NCBI GenBank assembly: GCA_029207755.1
Contig: JARCOQ010000002.1
Span: forward strand, 114,276,375 to 114,340,374
Reading direction: 5' to 3'
DNA length: 64,000 nt
Origin: Chamaea fasciata
Taxonomy: Eukaryota; Chordata; Aves; Passeriformes; Sylviidae
Below the pieces are notes generated by a model that was not told where the DNA came from, searched no databases, and was given only the letters and a program-made list of their open reading frames with translations. The position numbers were made by a program, and so were the translations under genes. Numbering within the stretch: the first letter of the stretch is position 1; each line of letters starts with the position of its first letter. This document shows positions 1-12,660 of the stretch, in pieces.

Positions 1-1251
1 AGTTTCATTTAGGACTTGCCTACATCCTTCTATAAAAGTAAGAAGTAAAATAATTCACATTAACACTCTCCCAAATAAATTAATTTACATCTGAAGCAGC
101 AGTGCTTGACACATTGTAAAGATCCCATTTCCATTGTATAATTTCTTGGATTTTCATTGCTGTTAAAAGCTTTGCACCTCTGTTCAGTGCTTCCATCACC
201 TCCTTGCTCCAGGATGTTACTTTTTATATGGGACAATTAAGCCCTGGCAGTTTCTAAAAAGATATAAAAGATATAAGGTTTAGGTTAATGTGTTATATTT
301 ATGTGGATGTACAATTTTAACTTGTGGAGGCAGTTTGATACTAGGAAACAATAGTCCAAATACATTAATTATAATATTTATATATTGGTTGTGCAGAATG
401 TGATGTTTCTGAACAAACCCCAAATTTACCAAACAGCAAACCCAAGGGAAAAGTTTTAATCTCATTCCCACTTGGCTTTCCGGAAGTTTTTTGTTTTGGT
501 TTTGTTTTTTTTTTTTTTTTTGGCTTTTAGTCACTTGGCTTTTGGAGATTTTCTCCAGATGCTTTGCTGGAATGCTGCTGATGTTGAAAGTACAATTTTT
601 ATGTTTTATTAATAGCTGGAATAGAAGTATTGAACAACTGGAGGTTATTGAATCCCGTTTTTCCACACAGCACTGCAATTTTTAATGATGCCCAAGGACA
701 CGGGCTGGTGGAAGCTGGAATCCTTCTGACAGAGCCTCATGACTGTGCTGTGGGGTCTCTGCCAAAAGGACATCCCAAACCAGCCCATCCCAACCCCACA
801 CTCTGCAGGACATCAATGGGATCAGTCCTGCCCATGCAGGTTCTGGAGGAGAAAAACCTCGGTGACCAAAACTTTTATGGAGAGACTGGAATTTTTCCAT
901 CCTTTCCTGTCCATAAGGAGAATCAGAGCACCTTTAATTCCTCATTTAACTCCTCACCCCCTCCTCATTTAACTCCTCACCCATGATCTGCCTCACAGAA
1001 TATCACCCAGGGCCAGGGGGGTTTGGCAGCTGAGGAAACACACCTTGCTTCCATTTGGAAAGCTCATTAAAGTGGATTTTTGCAGTCTATTCACGAGCTC
1101 CTGCATACGGCCAGCAGAACATCCTGTCCTTAGACACAGGACAAAAAAAAAACCAAAAAAACCCCCACCTAAGTGGGGAGATTTTCAAGGTTCTTCAAAA
1201 ATAGGCAATTTCTACCCTCAAAGTCACACAATGCCCAGTAAAATTGAAGAA
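1..1251. other. Unique non-coding DNA
   Basis: No supportable exon or RNA gene. It holds a T-run at about 505-521 and a short tandem pair of about 23 bp at 940-982 (the phrase 'ctcatttaactcctcaccc' occurs twice). The open frames here are short, overlap on both strands and show no recognisable domain. Confidence 0.7.
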
Positions 1252-1341
1252 TTACAGAATCACATAAGGGTTTGCATTGGAAAGGACCTTAAAAATCATC
1301 TTGTTCCAGCCCCCTGCCATGGGCAGGGAACCTTCCCTTAG
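1252..1341 (-). mobile_element. CR1: CR1 LINE 3' end fragment
   Basis: On the minus strand this reads as the last ~90 bp of a CR1 element: the 'ctgcccatggcaggggg' block, then a 'tttttaaggtcctttcc' block, then a decayed octamer tail. It is severely 5'-truncated, as CR1 insertions usually are. It has no coding capacity. Confidence 0.75.
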
Positions 1342-2041
1342 AGTCCCACCCTTGAAAAACCATTGAAAATCTTCACGAGTGCAAGGGCTCTGCAGAATGC
1401 CCAAATTTATGCCAGAGGTTGCACAAGAAGCTTTAACAGAAGTGCCAAGGGCTGGTCAGAGAAGTTTGTTTTTTTTTTCCGGAGTGATACTCAAGAGAGC
1501 TTTGAATTAAAAAATAGCCACTAGGCAAAAGCCCATTCTGCTGCTACTTTCCACTTACAACCTCAGGTTAGACATTAATGGTAGCTGGAAGTCTATATTC
1601 ACAGTATCCACCAATCTCCAGCTGGAAATTATTCACTTCCAAGAAGTATTTACTTTCTTGTCTCACTCTGCTATGAGAATAACAGAGTGCGTCCAAGAGC
1701 AGAGCCTGCCTTGCAGTCAGAAAACCCTCAACATTTGCACGCCCGGCTTGGATCCTCAGGAGTAAATTATGATTCCACAGAGATTTAAGGTTTGGTTTTT
1801 TTAAAAAGCATCTGCATTAATTACTCTGTGTGTGAGTGAGGACAGTGAAGGCTCAAACACTTAAACCAGGGAGCCTCTCATTAATTAATCCTGACTGCCA
1901 GAGACCTCCGCATCCTTTCTGGCCATGTCCATACTGAGGGAGCTCAGCTTCAGACAGACTGTGACATCTCTGTGCACATCCACACCCTCAAGAAAAACCT
2001 CACAGCCACAGGAAGCCTCTGATTCACCCGAAAACTGAGGA
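1342..2041. other. Unique non-coding DNA
   Basis: I see nothing in this stretch beyond ordinary AT-rich sequence and a short T-run near 1468-1480. Confidence 0.65.
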
Positions 2042-2211
2042 ACAGGGTGCCCAGAAAAGCTGTGGCTGCCCCTGGATCCCTGGAAGTGTCCAAAGCCAGG
2101 TTGGACATTGGGGCTTGGAGCTGCCTGGGACAGTGGAAAGTGTTCCCTGCCCATGGCACTGAATGATCTTTAGGTCCCATCCAACCCAAATCATTCTGGG
2201 ATTTTATGAGT
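2042..2211 (+). mobile_element. CR1: CR1 LINE, 5'-truncated
   Basis: Sense-strand CR1 3' UTR. It runs from 'cagggtgcccag' through 'gctgtggctgcccctgg', 'ggacattggggcttgg' and 'tttaggtcccatccaaccc' to the tail 'attctgggattttatga'. It is about 170 bp long. The tail has decayed from the ATTCTATG repeat. Confidence 0.9.
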
Positions 2212-3428
2212 TTGGGGTGCTGGCACAAATGTAAATGTGAACTTTGGCTTCGAGGCTGATCCTCATGTGCCCCATGGCTAAAGGAGCTTAGAGACAGTTT
2301 GGGTGGGGAAAGGTGCCCCCATATTCCCCTGGATATGGTTCCACAGCCCATCACAGGCCTGGAGAAACAGCCTCAGTCTTGACTTAATTTCATTTCATAC
2401 CCTTTGACCCGTGTTGGGTCTCTAAATTCAGCTGTGCCTTCAGGAAGAGCAGTCCCAGGTCTGATTGCTACTGCCACAGCAGTGATGGCATTTCAGAGGC
2501 AAATCAACACTGAAGATCAGGGGTTTGTACACCTGGTCTGGATTATCCCACATTCCTCTCATCTGTAGAGACTGTTGGGGGCTGACCTGAGGAGGCCACC
2601 ATGGAGAGGATTTTTTGGGGGACTTTCTGGAGCAGAGCACTGGGGCTTGTTTCCCGTTGAAAGCCAAGTGCTGGCATTTGTGCTGATTTCTCAGAAAAAA
2701 ACAAAAAACAAAAAAAAACCAAAAAACAACACCACCAAAAAACCACCAAACAAACCCAAACCACTTCTGGACAAGAAAACAATAATGTGCAGATTGAAAG
2801 GGTGAAACAGGAGGCTGAGGGAACGAATGGCATGATGAGAGCCTGCACGAGAGCATCGTTAATTCAATGCTCTAATCAACTCTGTTCTGCAGTGCTTTAT
2901 CACGACCATTCCTGCTTTAGCCTCTCCAGCTCAGAGCACTTTGCAGCATTGCAGGAAATCCTCTGCTTTTTTGCTTCCCATTTAAAAAAATAATCTCATT
3001 GTGCCTTGTCAATACAGACAACTTTGTCAATGAAAGCAAAGGAGGAATTATCTTGTAATTTAGTATTTATCATAATCAAGAGCAGGGGTTCATTAGAACA
3101 ATGAGCAATTGTCAAATTATTTCTCAGAGCAGTTATTTGAAGAATGAGGAGAGAGTATTTCCTACCTTCCTGCTTTTTCTCCCACCATCTCCTGCTGATA
3201 CGTAGAGCCTGCAGTTTCTATCAGCCTGCCAGATCAATTTCCCATTCCTGAAAAGAAGCATTTATGTTAAATGATTGTAATTAAGAACCTCCTTACAGCT
3301 CAATAGCTGTCTGGACACGCAGAGGTAATTCCCCATCGATTTCCGTGGGGCCAGGGTTTCACGGGAAGATCTTCAAAAGGCAATGCCAACTTTGGGAGTG
3401 CAGCTTCCCTGGGCTCCTCAGAGTGTCT
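2212..3428. other. Unique non-coding DNA with an A-rich tract
   Basis: An A-rich tract broken by CC dinucleotides lies at about 2693-2762 and produces low-complexity frames rich in lysine or phenylalanine. The rest is AT-rich and unremarkable. Confidence 0.65.
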
Positions 3429-3769
3429 TAGAATGGAATCATGGAATCATTAAGGTTGGAAAAGAGCTCCAAAGTCATCAAATCCGAGCTGTGACCCATC
3501 CCCACCTTGTCCCCAGCCCAGAGCACTGAGTGCCACCTCCAGGCCTTCCTTGGACACCTCCAGGGATGGGCACTCCGAACCTCCCTGGGCAGCTCTTCCC
3601 AAGGCCTGACCACCCTTTCCAGGAAGAAATTGCTCCTGAGTCTCCCCTGGCACAGCTTGGAGCCATTTCCCCTTTTTCTGTCCCTTGTTCCCTGGGAGAG
3701 GAGACCAAATCCCGTGGCTGTCCCCTCCTGTCAGGGAGCTGTGCAGAGCAATGAGGTCTCCCCTCAGAA
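3429..3769 (-). mobile_element. CR1: CR1 LINE, 5'-truncated
   Basis: Antisense CR1 of about 340 bp. On the minus strand it runs from a 'gaggggagacctcattgctc' block, through 'caaggaaggcctggaggtgg' and 'gtccccagccc' read in reverse, to a 3' tail with two decayed octamers (3429-3452). It belongs to the group ending '...ttccaaccttaatgattcc'. It keeps the full 'ggaggtgtccaaggaaggcc' stretch that is shortened in the copies near 25, 47 and 58 kb. Confidence 0.9.
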
Positions 3770-4309
3770 CATCAATGAAAAGAGCTGATAAACATCAACT
3801 CCAAAGGGAAACTCCAAAAAGTAATTTTATTCCATCAAAGACCTCAGGAGGCTCCTAAAGATGAGGCACAGTTTGGTACCTCAAGTTTCACGGGATGAAA
3901 TTGTAATTTCATCCTCTAGTAATTATACCAACGTGGCCATCCACAGGTGCAGAAGGTGTGGGAGATGAATCCCCGTCTGCAGAGCTCCCTCACAGAGCTG
4001 TGCCCACTAAACTTCTTTGCACTGTCCTGCATCTCTCTCTTCCTGCCTGGCTTATAAAAACACCAACTTTGTGCAGAAGTCAGGTTTATTTTTTTTTATC
4101 TCACATGGTTCCTGACACTCTCCAGCTGCAGCCTGAAGTCAGTCAGTGCTGGCCTTGGACTCTCAGAGCTGGAACCAACAGTAGGGGCAGGGAGAGCACA
4201 GGTGGGCAAGGAGATGGAAGGAGGCCTTTTTAATTAATTAAAACCAGAGGCTGTTTAATGACCTCAGGATTGCCATCGACTGCAGTAGGCTGTGGATCAG
4301 TGTCAGTGC
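3770..4309. other. Unique non-coding DNA
   Basis: Nothing supportable. It has a short T-run near 4090-4098. Confidence 0.6.
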
Positions 4310-4454
4310 AGAGAGGGAAGGGAAGGGAAGGGAAGGGAAGGGAAGGGAAGGGAAGGGAAGGGAAGGGAAGGGAAGGGAAGGGAAGGGAAGGGAAGGGAAG
4401 GGAAGGGAAGGGAAGGGAAGGGAAGGGAAGGGAAGGGAAGGGAAGGGAAGGGAG
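4310..4454. repeat. (GGGAA)n microsatellite in a homopurine tract
   Basis: About 28 near-perfect GGGAA units from 4315 to 4453, inside 145 nt with no pyrimidine on the + strand. The open frames across it (GREGK repeats) are artefacts of the repeat. Confidence 0.97.
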
Positions 4455-5319
4455 CTGTGCCAGCTTTGCTGTTCTCTCAGTGTGCTGCTGGCTTTGTCTA
4501 GTACAAGTGCAGGAGAGCAGAGCTGTTAGATGAGAAATTAATAAAATGCCTCACTTCGTTCTTCGCTGGATGGGAGCTGGGGGTTATCAAAGCTTCACCC
4601 AGCAGCACCTGTAGAGGGGAGGAGGGGGAAGGAGGCAGCCGGATCCCAGCCCATCAGGGCATCCCAGCGTGGTGTGTCCACAAGTTGGGCACGACCCACC
4701 AAACCCGGTGCCTCTCCAGCCATCTCAAAATCCAGGGCTGGTGTGATTCGCTGCACGAGAACTCCAATACTTCAGGTAGTTAATCATGTTCAATAAACTA
4801 GATACATGTTTATCTCAGCCGAGTGTCCCTCAGGGATGTGAGCAATCCTTGGGAAGCTGCTGGATTCTATCTAGGAGGCATAATTACATTAAAGCATAAA
4901 GTGCATCCCAAGCCTTCCCTGATTACAAACAAAGCAGTGTTAATCCACTTCCCCCAAACACACCAAAGTTACCACTAAAAGCTGCAGGAGAAACAAGCAG
5001 AACAGGTTAGTGACCAAGAAAACATTTCAGCAGCATCTGCAATGTTCTAGTGATGGTGGCTCTAATTATATGTTGGACATTTACAACGGGATATTAAGGA
5101 TTGATTTACTGAAGATGTTCTTCACACATTCACCACCATTAAATTTTTCCCTAAGACAAGACTTGAAGATTTAAGGGTGACCCTAACCTTCTGCTGCAGT
5201 TCCAAATTCTGGCTGAGTTCTTCATTTCTATCCAGAGGAAGGAAAGCTATATCAAAATATGAGATGGTTAAAATTGGAAGGGGTGGGAAAGAAAAGAGCT
5301 CGAGAGAGAAGGGAAAACG
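4455..5319. other. Unique non-coding DNA
   Basis: No exon or repeat that I can name. Confidence 0.6.
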
Positions 5320-5366
5320 ACATAAAAAAAAAAAAAAGAAAAAGAAAAAAAAGGGGGAGGGGGGAA
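5320..5366. repeat. A-rich to G-rich purine tract
   Basis: A run of A with scattered G passes into a G-rich run ('gggggaggggggaa'). Low complexity. Confidence 0.85.
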
Positions 5367-5810
5367 TGGGAAAAAAAAGCCCTAGAATTGGATCATAAAA
5401 ACTCCCATATTTGGATCAGTCCATTCCGCAGCTCTGGGATGGCTCCCTGGAATTTAGGTGACCTGCAACATCTGGGTGTTGCTGATCACTATTTTCTACC
5501 CCCTGCAAGTGGCCAGTTTGTGGTCTGAGCTACAGCAGTGAATTCACTGACACAATACTACCAAAGCCTTTGTCTTCTGGATATATGGGAAATATCTTTC
5601 CTTGAACAATTATTTTTTTATAAACTGCTCTCCAGAAAAGAAAGAAGATTCTCTGTGTATAAGCAGCAAATGCCTGGTATTGACATGCCACATTCCAGCA
5701 GCGATTGCTGCAGGAAAGAGCTTTCCATGGAATAAGACACAAGGACAGCAGATATGAAGCCAATTTACCTCCAGAACTTCAACAGAAATACCATATAAAG
5801 TCAAAGAAAA
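5367..5810. other. Unique non-coding DNA
   Basis: Nothing supportable is seen. Confidence 0.6.
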
Positions 5811-5870
5811 TTAATAATAATAATAATAATAATAATGATGATGATGATGGTGATGATGATGATGATGATG
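5811..5870. repeat. (AAT)n-(GAT)n compound microsatellite
   Basis: About 8 AAT/TAA units pass directly into about 11 GAT units with one GGT interruption. Translation gives runs of Asn then Asp, which I regard as an artefact. Confidence 0.95.
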
Positions 5871-7940
5871 TTTGCAAAGAGCAGAACTCACTGTTTGTTT
5901 GTTGGTTTTGCTTTTAATTCCAGCTGCTTTCAGAAGCCAGACTGGTGGGTTTGGGCACAACTCAAATATTAGAAGAGAATTAAGCAGGGAAATCAGGTAG
6001 GGCCTTGAAATTAGAGCAGAGGAAAGATTTATGATATTAACATGAGAAGAAATAATAATAACAAAAGAAAGTGGAGGAAGCCTTGCAAGAAATGCTCAGG
6101 AATAGTAAAACCCACCAAGCTGCTACAGAAATAGAAATTATGAAATCTTCTAAATGCATTTTAGTCAAAGAGCATTAAAGTCTCTCTGTTCACTTCAAGG
6201 GGCTTCATATCAGACCTTAAATGTAAATTTATTTTAAGCAGGCTGGCATGTAGGAGAGAGAGGTCTGACATGCAGCTTCCTTAGCACATCCCAGGATGAC
6301 TTCATTCCTTCAGACTGGCATCAGAAATATCTGTACAATCCAGCCTCAGTTCTGTTCCCATTTGTGCTTTGTCGGTGCAAAAGCAGAGCCAGGGGAGTTG
6401 ATCCCACAACGCATTCTAGAAACCTCTGCAAATACTCCAAATTCTTTCCCATTATGATGAGTTCAGGTGGAGTTTCTCACATTTGGCCAGAACGTGGTGC
6501 TCCCATGGGAGCTTTGCAGCTCCCCAGGATAAGAAACCACATTTTCAACAGAGGTGGATGTGCACCAACCCAAACATTTACCAGGAGCTGCAGCCTGAGT
6601 TTTTCTGCAGGATCTTTAATTAAGATCAGCCTGCCTTAGGTCCAAAGCATGGATTTGGGAGTAAATATGAAAACAGATTTCAAAGCAGCTTATTTTAAAA
6701 TTAATGACTGTTGGCACCTGCACGGAACGTCAGTCAAGAGCGGTCGAGGTGAGCACAGCTGAAATGGTGAAATAAAAATATTAAGCCATCTGTTATGTTT
6801 TACATATTATTTTTAGTAATGCAGGGGGGGAAAAAAAAAGTCAAGATTTATTCCTACTTCCCCTTAATGAAGTTTTCCAGAAATAAGTAGTGCACTAACA
6901 GGGCTCTTGACAATTTATGGCAATAACCAGTCCATAAAAAGCCCATTAAAAGGACAAGTGAGATTCAAGCCATCAAATGTGTAGGCAGGGCCACCACATA
7001 AGTTTCAAGACAAAAACCAGCCCAGGAGCTAGGCTGTGCAGTTGGAAAAGGTGGGAGCAAACAGTGGCAACTGAAATGGCAAGAAAAATCTTCATTTTGT
7101 TCTTGAAAACAACGCCTCAGGCACCCTCCTTGTGAGCAGAAGAGGGAGAAAAATCCAACTTCACTGTTTGCAAACTACACAGAGGAAGAACTTTAAATTT
7201 CCACAACAATTCCTGGCTTCAGGTGAATTTCTCATTTCAGTGAAATCTGAAGTTGGATCCAAAGCACATATTCCACATTTCAGCCTAGTCATAGTCTAAA
7301 AATTGCATTTTGTGAGTTGACCTCAGATGAATTGACCATCAGGAAAAACCACGAGCAAAAAAAAAAACAAACCAAAACAAAACCCCACATACACACACAC
7401 GCACACACACACAAAAAAAAAATAAAATTGAAAAACCTAAATGTCAAACCTAACTCTCCAGTTCTAATTGGAATTATCAGAGCCATACCCAATAAATTAG
7501 AATTAGCCCTTCTGCTCAATCTCACACCGATGTGGGAGGCAAAAAGGAGGGGGATCAGTGTAGTTTGATGCAGCTGGATAAACATGAATTAATGATTATT
7601 AGAGAGGTCAAAATTAGAACTGTTAGAACTCAAAGTTTTTAAAAAAAAGTTTTAAAAGTTTCTCTCCCCAAGTAGAAATGCTCATAAAATTAACTGGAAA
7701 ACAAAAGGTTTCATCTTTAGACTGCCTGTTATTTTTACCTCTGAGCCAATATAAAGGATTTAATCATGTACAAGGACCTGACCTCGTGTGTCCTCCCAAC
7801 TTCCAGGATCTTGGTGCATGTGGAAAGGCTCTTGCCCAGTGTGTGTGTAGTTATTATTCTGATTTAACACCTATCATGGATCTTAAATGAACTCAGGAAA
7901 AAACCCAACGAAAATACAAATATAAGAATTGTGATATAAT
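5871..7940. other. Unique non-coding DNA
   Basis: Mostly AT-rich unique sequence. It contains a short (CA)n at 7387-7413 followed by an A-run, and a G-run/A-run junction near 6824-6840. No exon is recognised. Confidence 0.65.
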
Positions 7941-7995
7941 TTCACAGAATTATAGAAAAATCGATTAGAAGGGAGCTCTGGAGGTCCTTCACAGG
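7941..7995 (-). mobile_element. CR1: Decayed CR1 3' end
   Basis: On the + strand 'tttcacagaattatagaa' is followed by 'agaagggagctctggaggtc'. This is the antisense layout of a CR1 tail from an older subfamily. Only about 50 bp can be recognised. Confidence 0.55.
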
Positions 7996-8239
7996 TGCCA
8001 AGAAGAGGGAATAATCCCATTCCTCAGCCAGTTTTTCCCAAAGCATCCCAGTGCACGTTCAGCCTTCACTGCTGGAGGTTGTGCAGCTGATCCAGGTGAA
8101 AGTGGAGCTTTGTGGAAGTCCCAGATTTTATCCCACACTGGGTTGGTTCCCAGCCTGTGTTGATGCATGGGCTGCTCTTTTCCAACTGCGGGACTTGGTG
8201 TTTTTCCTTGTTCAGCTTCATGAGGTTCTTGACAGCCTA

Positions 8240-8248
<9 letters not shown>
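7996..8248. other. Unique non-coding DNA
   Basis: It may hold further decayed CR1 sequence antisense to the + strand, but I cannot align it by eye. Confidence 0.45.

Positions 8249-8280
<32 letters not shown>
8249..8280. repeat. Poly(T) tract
   Basis: 32 uninterrupted T residues. No retroposed gene body adjoins it that I can recognise, so I call it a simple repeat. Confidence 0.95.
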
Positions 8281-8281
<1 letters not shown>

Positions 8282-8587
8282 TCTGAGTGACATCCCTGTG
8301 CATCCACTGCTCCTTCCAGTTTGGAGTCAACCCCAGAAGGAATCAACCCCCAAGGGGCACCAGGAGCTGTGAGATTCGAATCTGCAGACCCTGCAAAGGC
8401 CAAGCCCATTTCCCACTCCTCCTTACAGTCCATCCATCCACTCCCATCTGTCCCTTTTTTTGGCCACCAAAACTGTGGGATGATGTTGAAAGTCTTGCTA
8501 AAAACTTGCTGCTCTTCCCTCACCCACAGATGCAGAGATTTTGTGGTAAAATGTTGTCAGATTGGCCAGCCATGGATTAATTTGTTG
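8281..8587. other. Unique non-coding DNA
   Basis: Nothing supportable is seen. Confidence 0.55.
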
Positions 8588-8763
8588 CCTCCTGGAGAGG
8601 TTGTGGACTCCCCATGCCTGGAAGTGTCCAAGGCCAGGTTGGATTTTTTTTTCTTGGAGCAGCCTGGGACAGTGGAAGGTGTCCCTGCCCATGGCAGAGG
8701 TGGAACTGGATGGGCTTTAAGGACCCTTCCATCCCAAAACATTCTATTATTCTACATTCTACA
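8588..8763 (+). mobile_element. CR1: CR1 LINE, 5'-truncated
   Basis: Sense CR1 3' UTR of about 175 bp. The usual 'ggacattggggcttgg' segment is replaced by a T-run ('ggattttttttt'), an internal change private to this copy. The tail 'attctattattctacattct' preserves degenerate octamers. Confidence 0.9.
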
Positions 8764-10474
8764 GCTCTAAATCCAATCTGGCTGTTCCTCACCATGTTCT
8801 AGCATTTCATATTTCTGTAAATAGCTTTTTTTGAGAATATATTCACTAGTTTTCCCAAGTGAGTTAAGGAAAGTTAATCAGCCTGTCGTTCCCTAAGTCC
8901 ACCTTCTTATTTCCCTTAAAAGGACAATAAATCATGTCCCTGTTAGAGCCGTAGGGGAATTTTTGATGGAGTTTCATTTTAAATGTTTTCATGTTCGTTA
9001 CTCTAATTTTTAGATTTTGTAATTCCTTCCACTTGGAACATCCTTGTCCCTTGGTGCTAACTTGGCTGATTCTCAGGGTATAACTTGATTTTCGCTGTGA
9101 ACAGTCCATCACTGGATGATTTCTTGGCAATCCTTTTCAGATTTGTGTCACATTTCCAGAAGGTTTCTATTTCATTTCTAAAGCCTTCTCATGCAGAAAG
9201 TAGGTGCACAGCATCCCAGTCCAGGAGTGGGTTTGGAATTTTCCTTTATGAAGTGTTACCTTGTTGAAATTCCTGCCCTCACTAAATACTTTAATTCTAT
9301 CCTTTCCATGTGCACAGGCACTGGAATTGGAGTAATTTGAGAAACTTTCAAGTCGTTTGCAACAAAATAAAGGTCAATAAAAGAGTTTGATCATTCAATT
9401 GGCAAATATTTGTTGTGTGAGCAGCTCTGCGCTGCCAGGGCCCACAGAGAATAAACAATTCTTCAGGAATTTTGCTCTAGTTGCTTCTGAGCCCTCCTTG
9501 TTTGCTTCTGATATCTCCAAGTGGATATTTTTGATCCCAGCCAAACATGAAAGGTGGCGGCTGCTTTTGAAGTGACTGAGAGTTTCCCAACTCATTTCAG
9601 TGGGAATAAATTGAAACCCTTAATTACATTTTGTCATCTCTATCAATCTTTGTGGAAGAACTTCAGCACAGTGATATTTTCCTCATAGGCATATCCTTGT
9701 GGGATAATAATTGAAAATGTGAATTAACTGCATTAACTATCACATAATCAGGTGGGTTTTTTTTCTAAGACAGTCAAATTTCTGATTGACTTAACTTCTA
9801 CAGCAGTGACTTGAATTAAACAGCTGCCACTTTACCATTAAAAGCAGAGCAGGAGGATTACAAAGAATTCTGAAACAAATAAATCCTTCCTCCACTCTGC
9901 TTTTCTACAAACTGTTTTCTCCAGTTTCTCTCTCAGCTTCATGACTACAGACACCTCTAGACTGTAGCCAAAGCCATCAGAGCTGTTTCAGGTGCTGAAA
10001 TAAACTAAATATTCATTATTTACTCCCCCTCAAGTGGCTGATTTTTGCCTCACCTTCTTTTCCCTTTTTTCCTTCTCCTGCTTCTTACATCTGTAGCAAA
10101 ATAAAAAAGAAAAGGGGAAAAAAAAAAGTCTTTTCTTTTTCCCATTCAGTTTTTCAAGGCTGCTGAACAAAGCCTTTTATCCCCACTGTGCCTTTGTAGA
10201 TGTGCCACAGTTACCCTCCACACTTGGATGGATTTCCCACATCCCTCCTGAAGCTGCTCTTCCCTTTTCCTCAATAAATATTAACCACAAAGCTCAGGCT
10301 CATAAGAGTATGTTGACAAGGGGGTGAATGATCCTGTTTTGAGGAGTAGGCAAATTTTAATATGCTCAGATTAGAAGGGAGTAAATTCCATTCTTTAGCA
10401 CAGACCCTCACCTGTTCTAGAACGGTTGTTGCTTCCCCACTGGGTATATATTCTGTTTCCTGCTAAAATGATAA
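8764..10474. other. Unique non-coding DNA
   Basis: AT-rich with no recognised repeat or exon. An A/G-rich patch lies at 10101-10128. Confidence 0.65.
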
Positions 10475-10554
10475 ATTTTGTCCTCAAAATATGAGGACAA
10501 AATATTCTGTCTTCAAAATATGAGGACAAAATATTTTGTCCTCAAAATATGAGG
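10475..10554. repeat. Palindromic 29-bp minisatellite
   Basis: About 2.8 tandem units with a 29-bp period, starting at 10475, 10504 and 10533. The first unit is a perfect hairpin: arm 10475-10486, loop AAATA at 10487-10491, arm 10492-10503. The second unit has two changes in its left arm, and the third is cut off in its right arm. Confidence 0.9.
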
Positions 10555-12217
10555 CTGAGAAGTGCCAAGAAACCCTTCAGAACACAAACCACAGGCAGGC
10601 AGGAAATGCCATTTTCTAAACAAAAAAAAGCAATTAACCCTTATTAACCTGTGCCCCTTCCACAGGCAAGGGGCCAAGATGAAAGAACAGAGTCTTTACT
10701 AAAAAAAAATTAAACCAAAAAAACCAAAAAAAAAAAAAGAAAAAAAAAAAGAAAAAAAAAAAACCAAAAAAAAAACCAAGGAGAGTTTATTTTAGGGAAC
10801 AAACCTGTGGCATCAGGACAGGGACCTGGAGGGTGACACTGCAGGGCTCTGTTTGTCCTCCCTCAGATCCATCAAAGGCTCGGAGCATTCAGTGGACACA
10901 CACTCTGTGCAAAATCAAATAGTGGTTCTCTCCTAATTCCCAGCATTTTGAACTCTTAAGTGGCATCTGAAAGAGAAGCTTTTCTCCTGCCTCTAGCAAC
11001 TCCCACAGAAAGAGGAACATTTGGAGCTTAGCACGGTTCCAGTAGATGCAGCACACGGCATCTCTCAGCTCCACAGCAGTGACAGGGCCAGGAAAGGAGG
11101 ATCTGATGGAAAGAGATGCAACAAGAATTCCAGGGCCAACTCCTGTAAGCAGTCATATATTTGCACCAAACAAGAATCTCATGCTTATCACCCAGTTATC
11201 CGTGTTTTTGTCAGGTCACTGGATGAAATCCTTGGGCTGCAGCAGCTCATTACACGCACACACACAGATGGACACTTTGCCTGGCACAATTATCTTCTAA
11301 TCTGAATTATTCCCATGAAAGAACTTTGTTTTTTAGCTGTCACAAACTGAAGCTGTTCACCTTTCTCCTGGAATTCCGTGCTCCATCCCACTGTCACTTT
11401 TCCTCCCCGAGCAATTCCTGTCTCTCCATGCTGCTGCAGCATTACATAACCACCCCTGTGCAAAAGCTGGAGGAAAACCCAGCTCCAAGAGCCCAGCCCA
11501 GCACAGCCACGTCCGGCTACCTCTTTGGAGAAAGGCACAAACTCAGAGCAGACCAATTCCCACTGGAATTGCAGTGCTGGGATGGAAAGAGGAGGGGATG
11601 ATGTGCAGAGTCCAAGAGAATACAGCACCTTTGTAAAGCTGCTCATATTCCAGAGAAGAATTCCAGTCTTTCCCTCAGTAAGGGTGTGAATTTCTCTCAA
11701 GATGCCTGAACAGGGATTAATAGAAAATATTAAATGAATAGCAATAGTTGTTATTTATTAAAATCCCACTATTTAATATGCACATAAGGCCTTCAGCTCT
11801 GTTCTGGGCATACAGAGCATGGAACAAAGACTTCATTTATACCCAAAACTTCAGTAGGGTGCTGTTGTCTGGAGAATTATTCCCACCAAGAGCCAAGACA
11901 CAGGAATACACTCACAGTAATACTGCTGTGCAACTTTCAGAGCCCAAGTTAGCAATTCTCTGCAAGAAAATGTCCCACCTTTAATTCACCCCAGGATTCA
12001 GTGTCTGCCTTAAAACAAAACAGGAAAATTCATTTGGGATAACTGTTCAGTAAGGCACTGGCCCAGCAGCTCTCAAAAGCTACAAAATACAAGTTACAGG
12101 ATGGAGTTTTAAATATAATATGTTGTATTTCAGTTAACCTAAAGAACATCACAATGTACATAACCAAGAGCATGAACATTTTAACACAGGACACCTTGAA
12201 CCCCAAGCAGTAGATAA
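10555..12217. other. Unique non-coding DNA with an A-rich tract
   Basis: An A-rich tract broken by CC and single G lies at about 10700-10780. The other sequence is unique. The frames over 11.3-11.7 kb on both strands show no domain that I recognise. Confidence 0.6.
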
Positions 12218-12563
12218 TGGAATCATAGAATTATAGAATCATGGAAAGGGTTGGGTTGGAAGGGACACTAAAACCATCTCATTGCCACCCTCTGCCATGG
12301 GCAGGGACACCTCCCACTGTCCCAGGCTACTCCAAGCCCCAATGTCCAACCCGGCCTTGGACACTGCCAGGGATCCAGGGGCAGCCACAGCTGCTCTGGG
12401 CACCCTGTGCCAGGGCCTGCCCACCCTCCCAGGGAACAATTCCTGCCCAATTTCCCATCTAAACCCTCTTTGTGTCAGTTTGAAGCCGTTCCCTCTTGTC
12501 CTGTCACTCCAGGCCATCATGAAAAGTAACTCTCCATCTTCCTTGCAGGCTCCCTTTGTCAGT
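12218..12563 (-). mobile_element. CR1: CR1 LINE, 5'-truncated
   Basis: Antisense CR1 of about 345 bp with three recognisable tail octamers at 12218-12242 ('gaatcatagaattatagaat'). The usual order follows in reverse: 'ggttgggttggaagggaca', 'ctgccatgggcagggacacc', 'aagccccaatgtcc' and 'gatccaggggcagccacagc'. Confidence 0.93.
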
Positions 12564-12660
12564 ATGATCATCTTTAGATGATTGCAAAGCTTTTGCCACA
12601 GACCCAGTGTCAGCATGGAGAAAGAGGAGGGATGAACTTGGCCATCTTCATCTTTGAGAC
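12564..12660. other. Short spacer between two CR1 copies
   Basis: About 100 bp of unique sequence between CR1 fragments of opposite orientation. Confidence 0.5.

Noticed and set aside
8365..8395. tRNA gene suggested by a 'gattcgaatc' word resembling a T-loop
   Set aside because: No acceptor stem, anticodon arm or A-box at the right spacing; the word is simply a short palindrome.
10475..10554. CRISPR-like array (repeated hairpin units)
   Set aside because: The units are contiguous with no unique spacers, and the context is a vertebrate genome.
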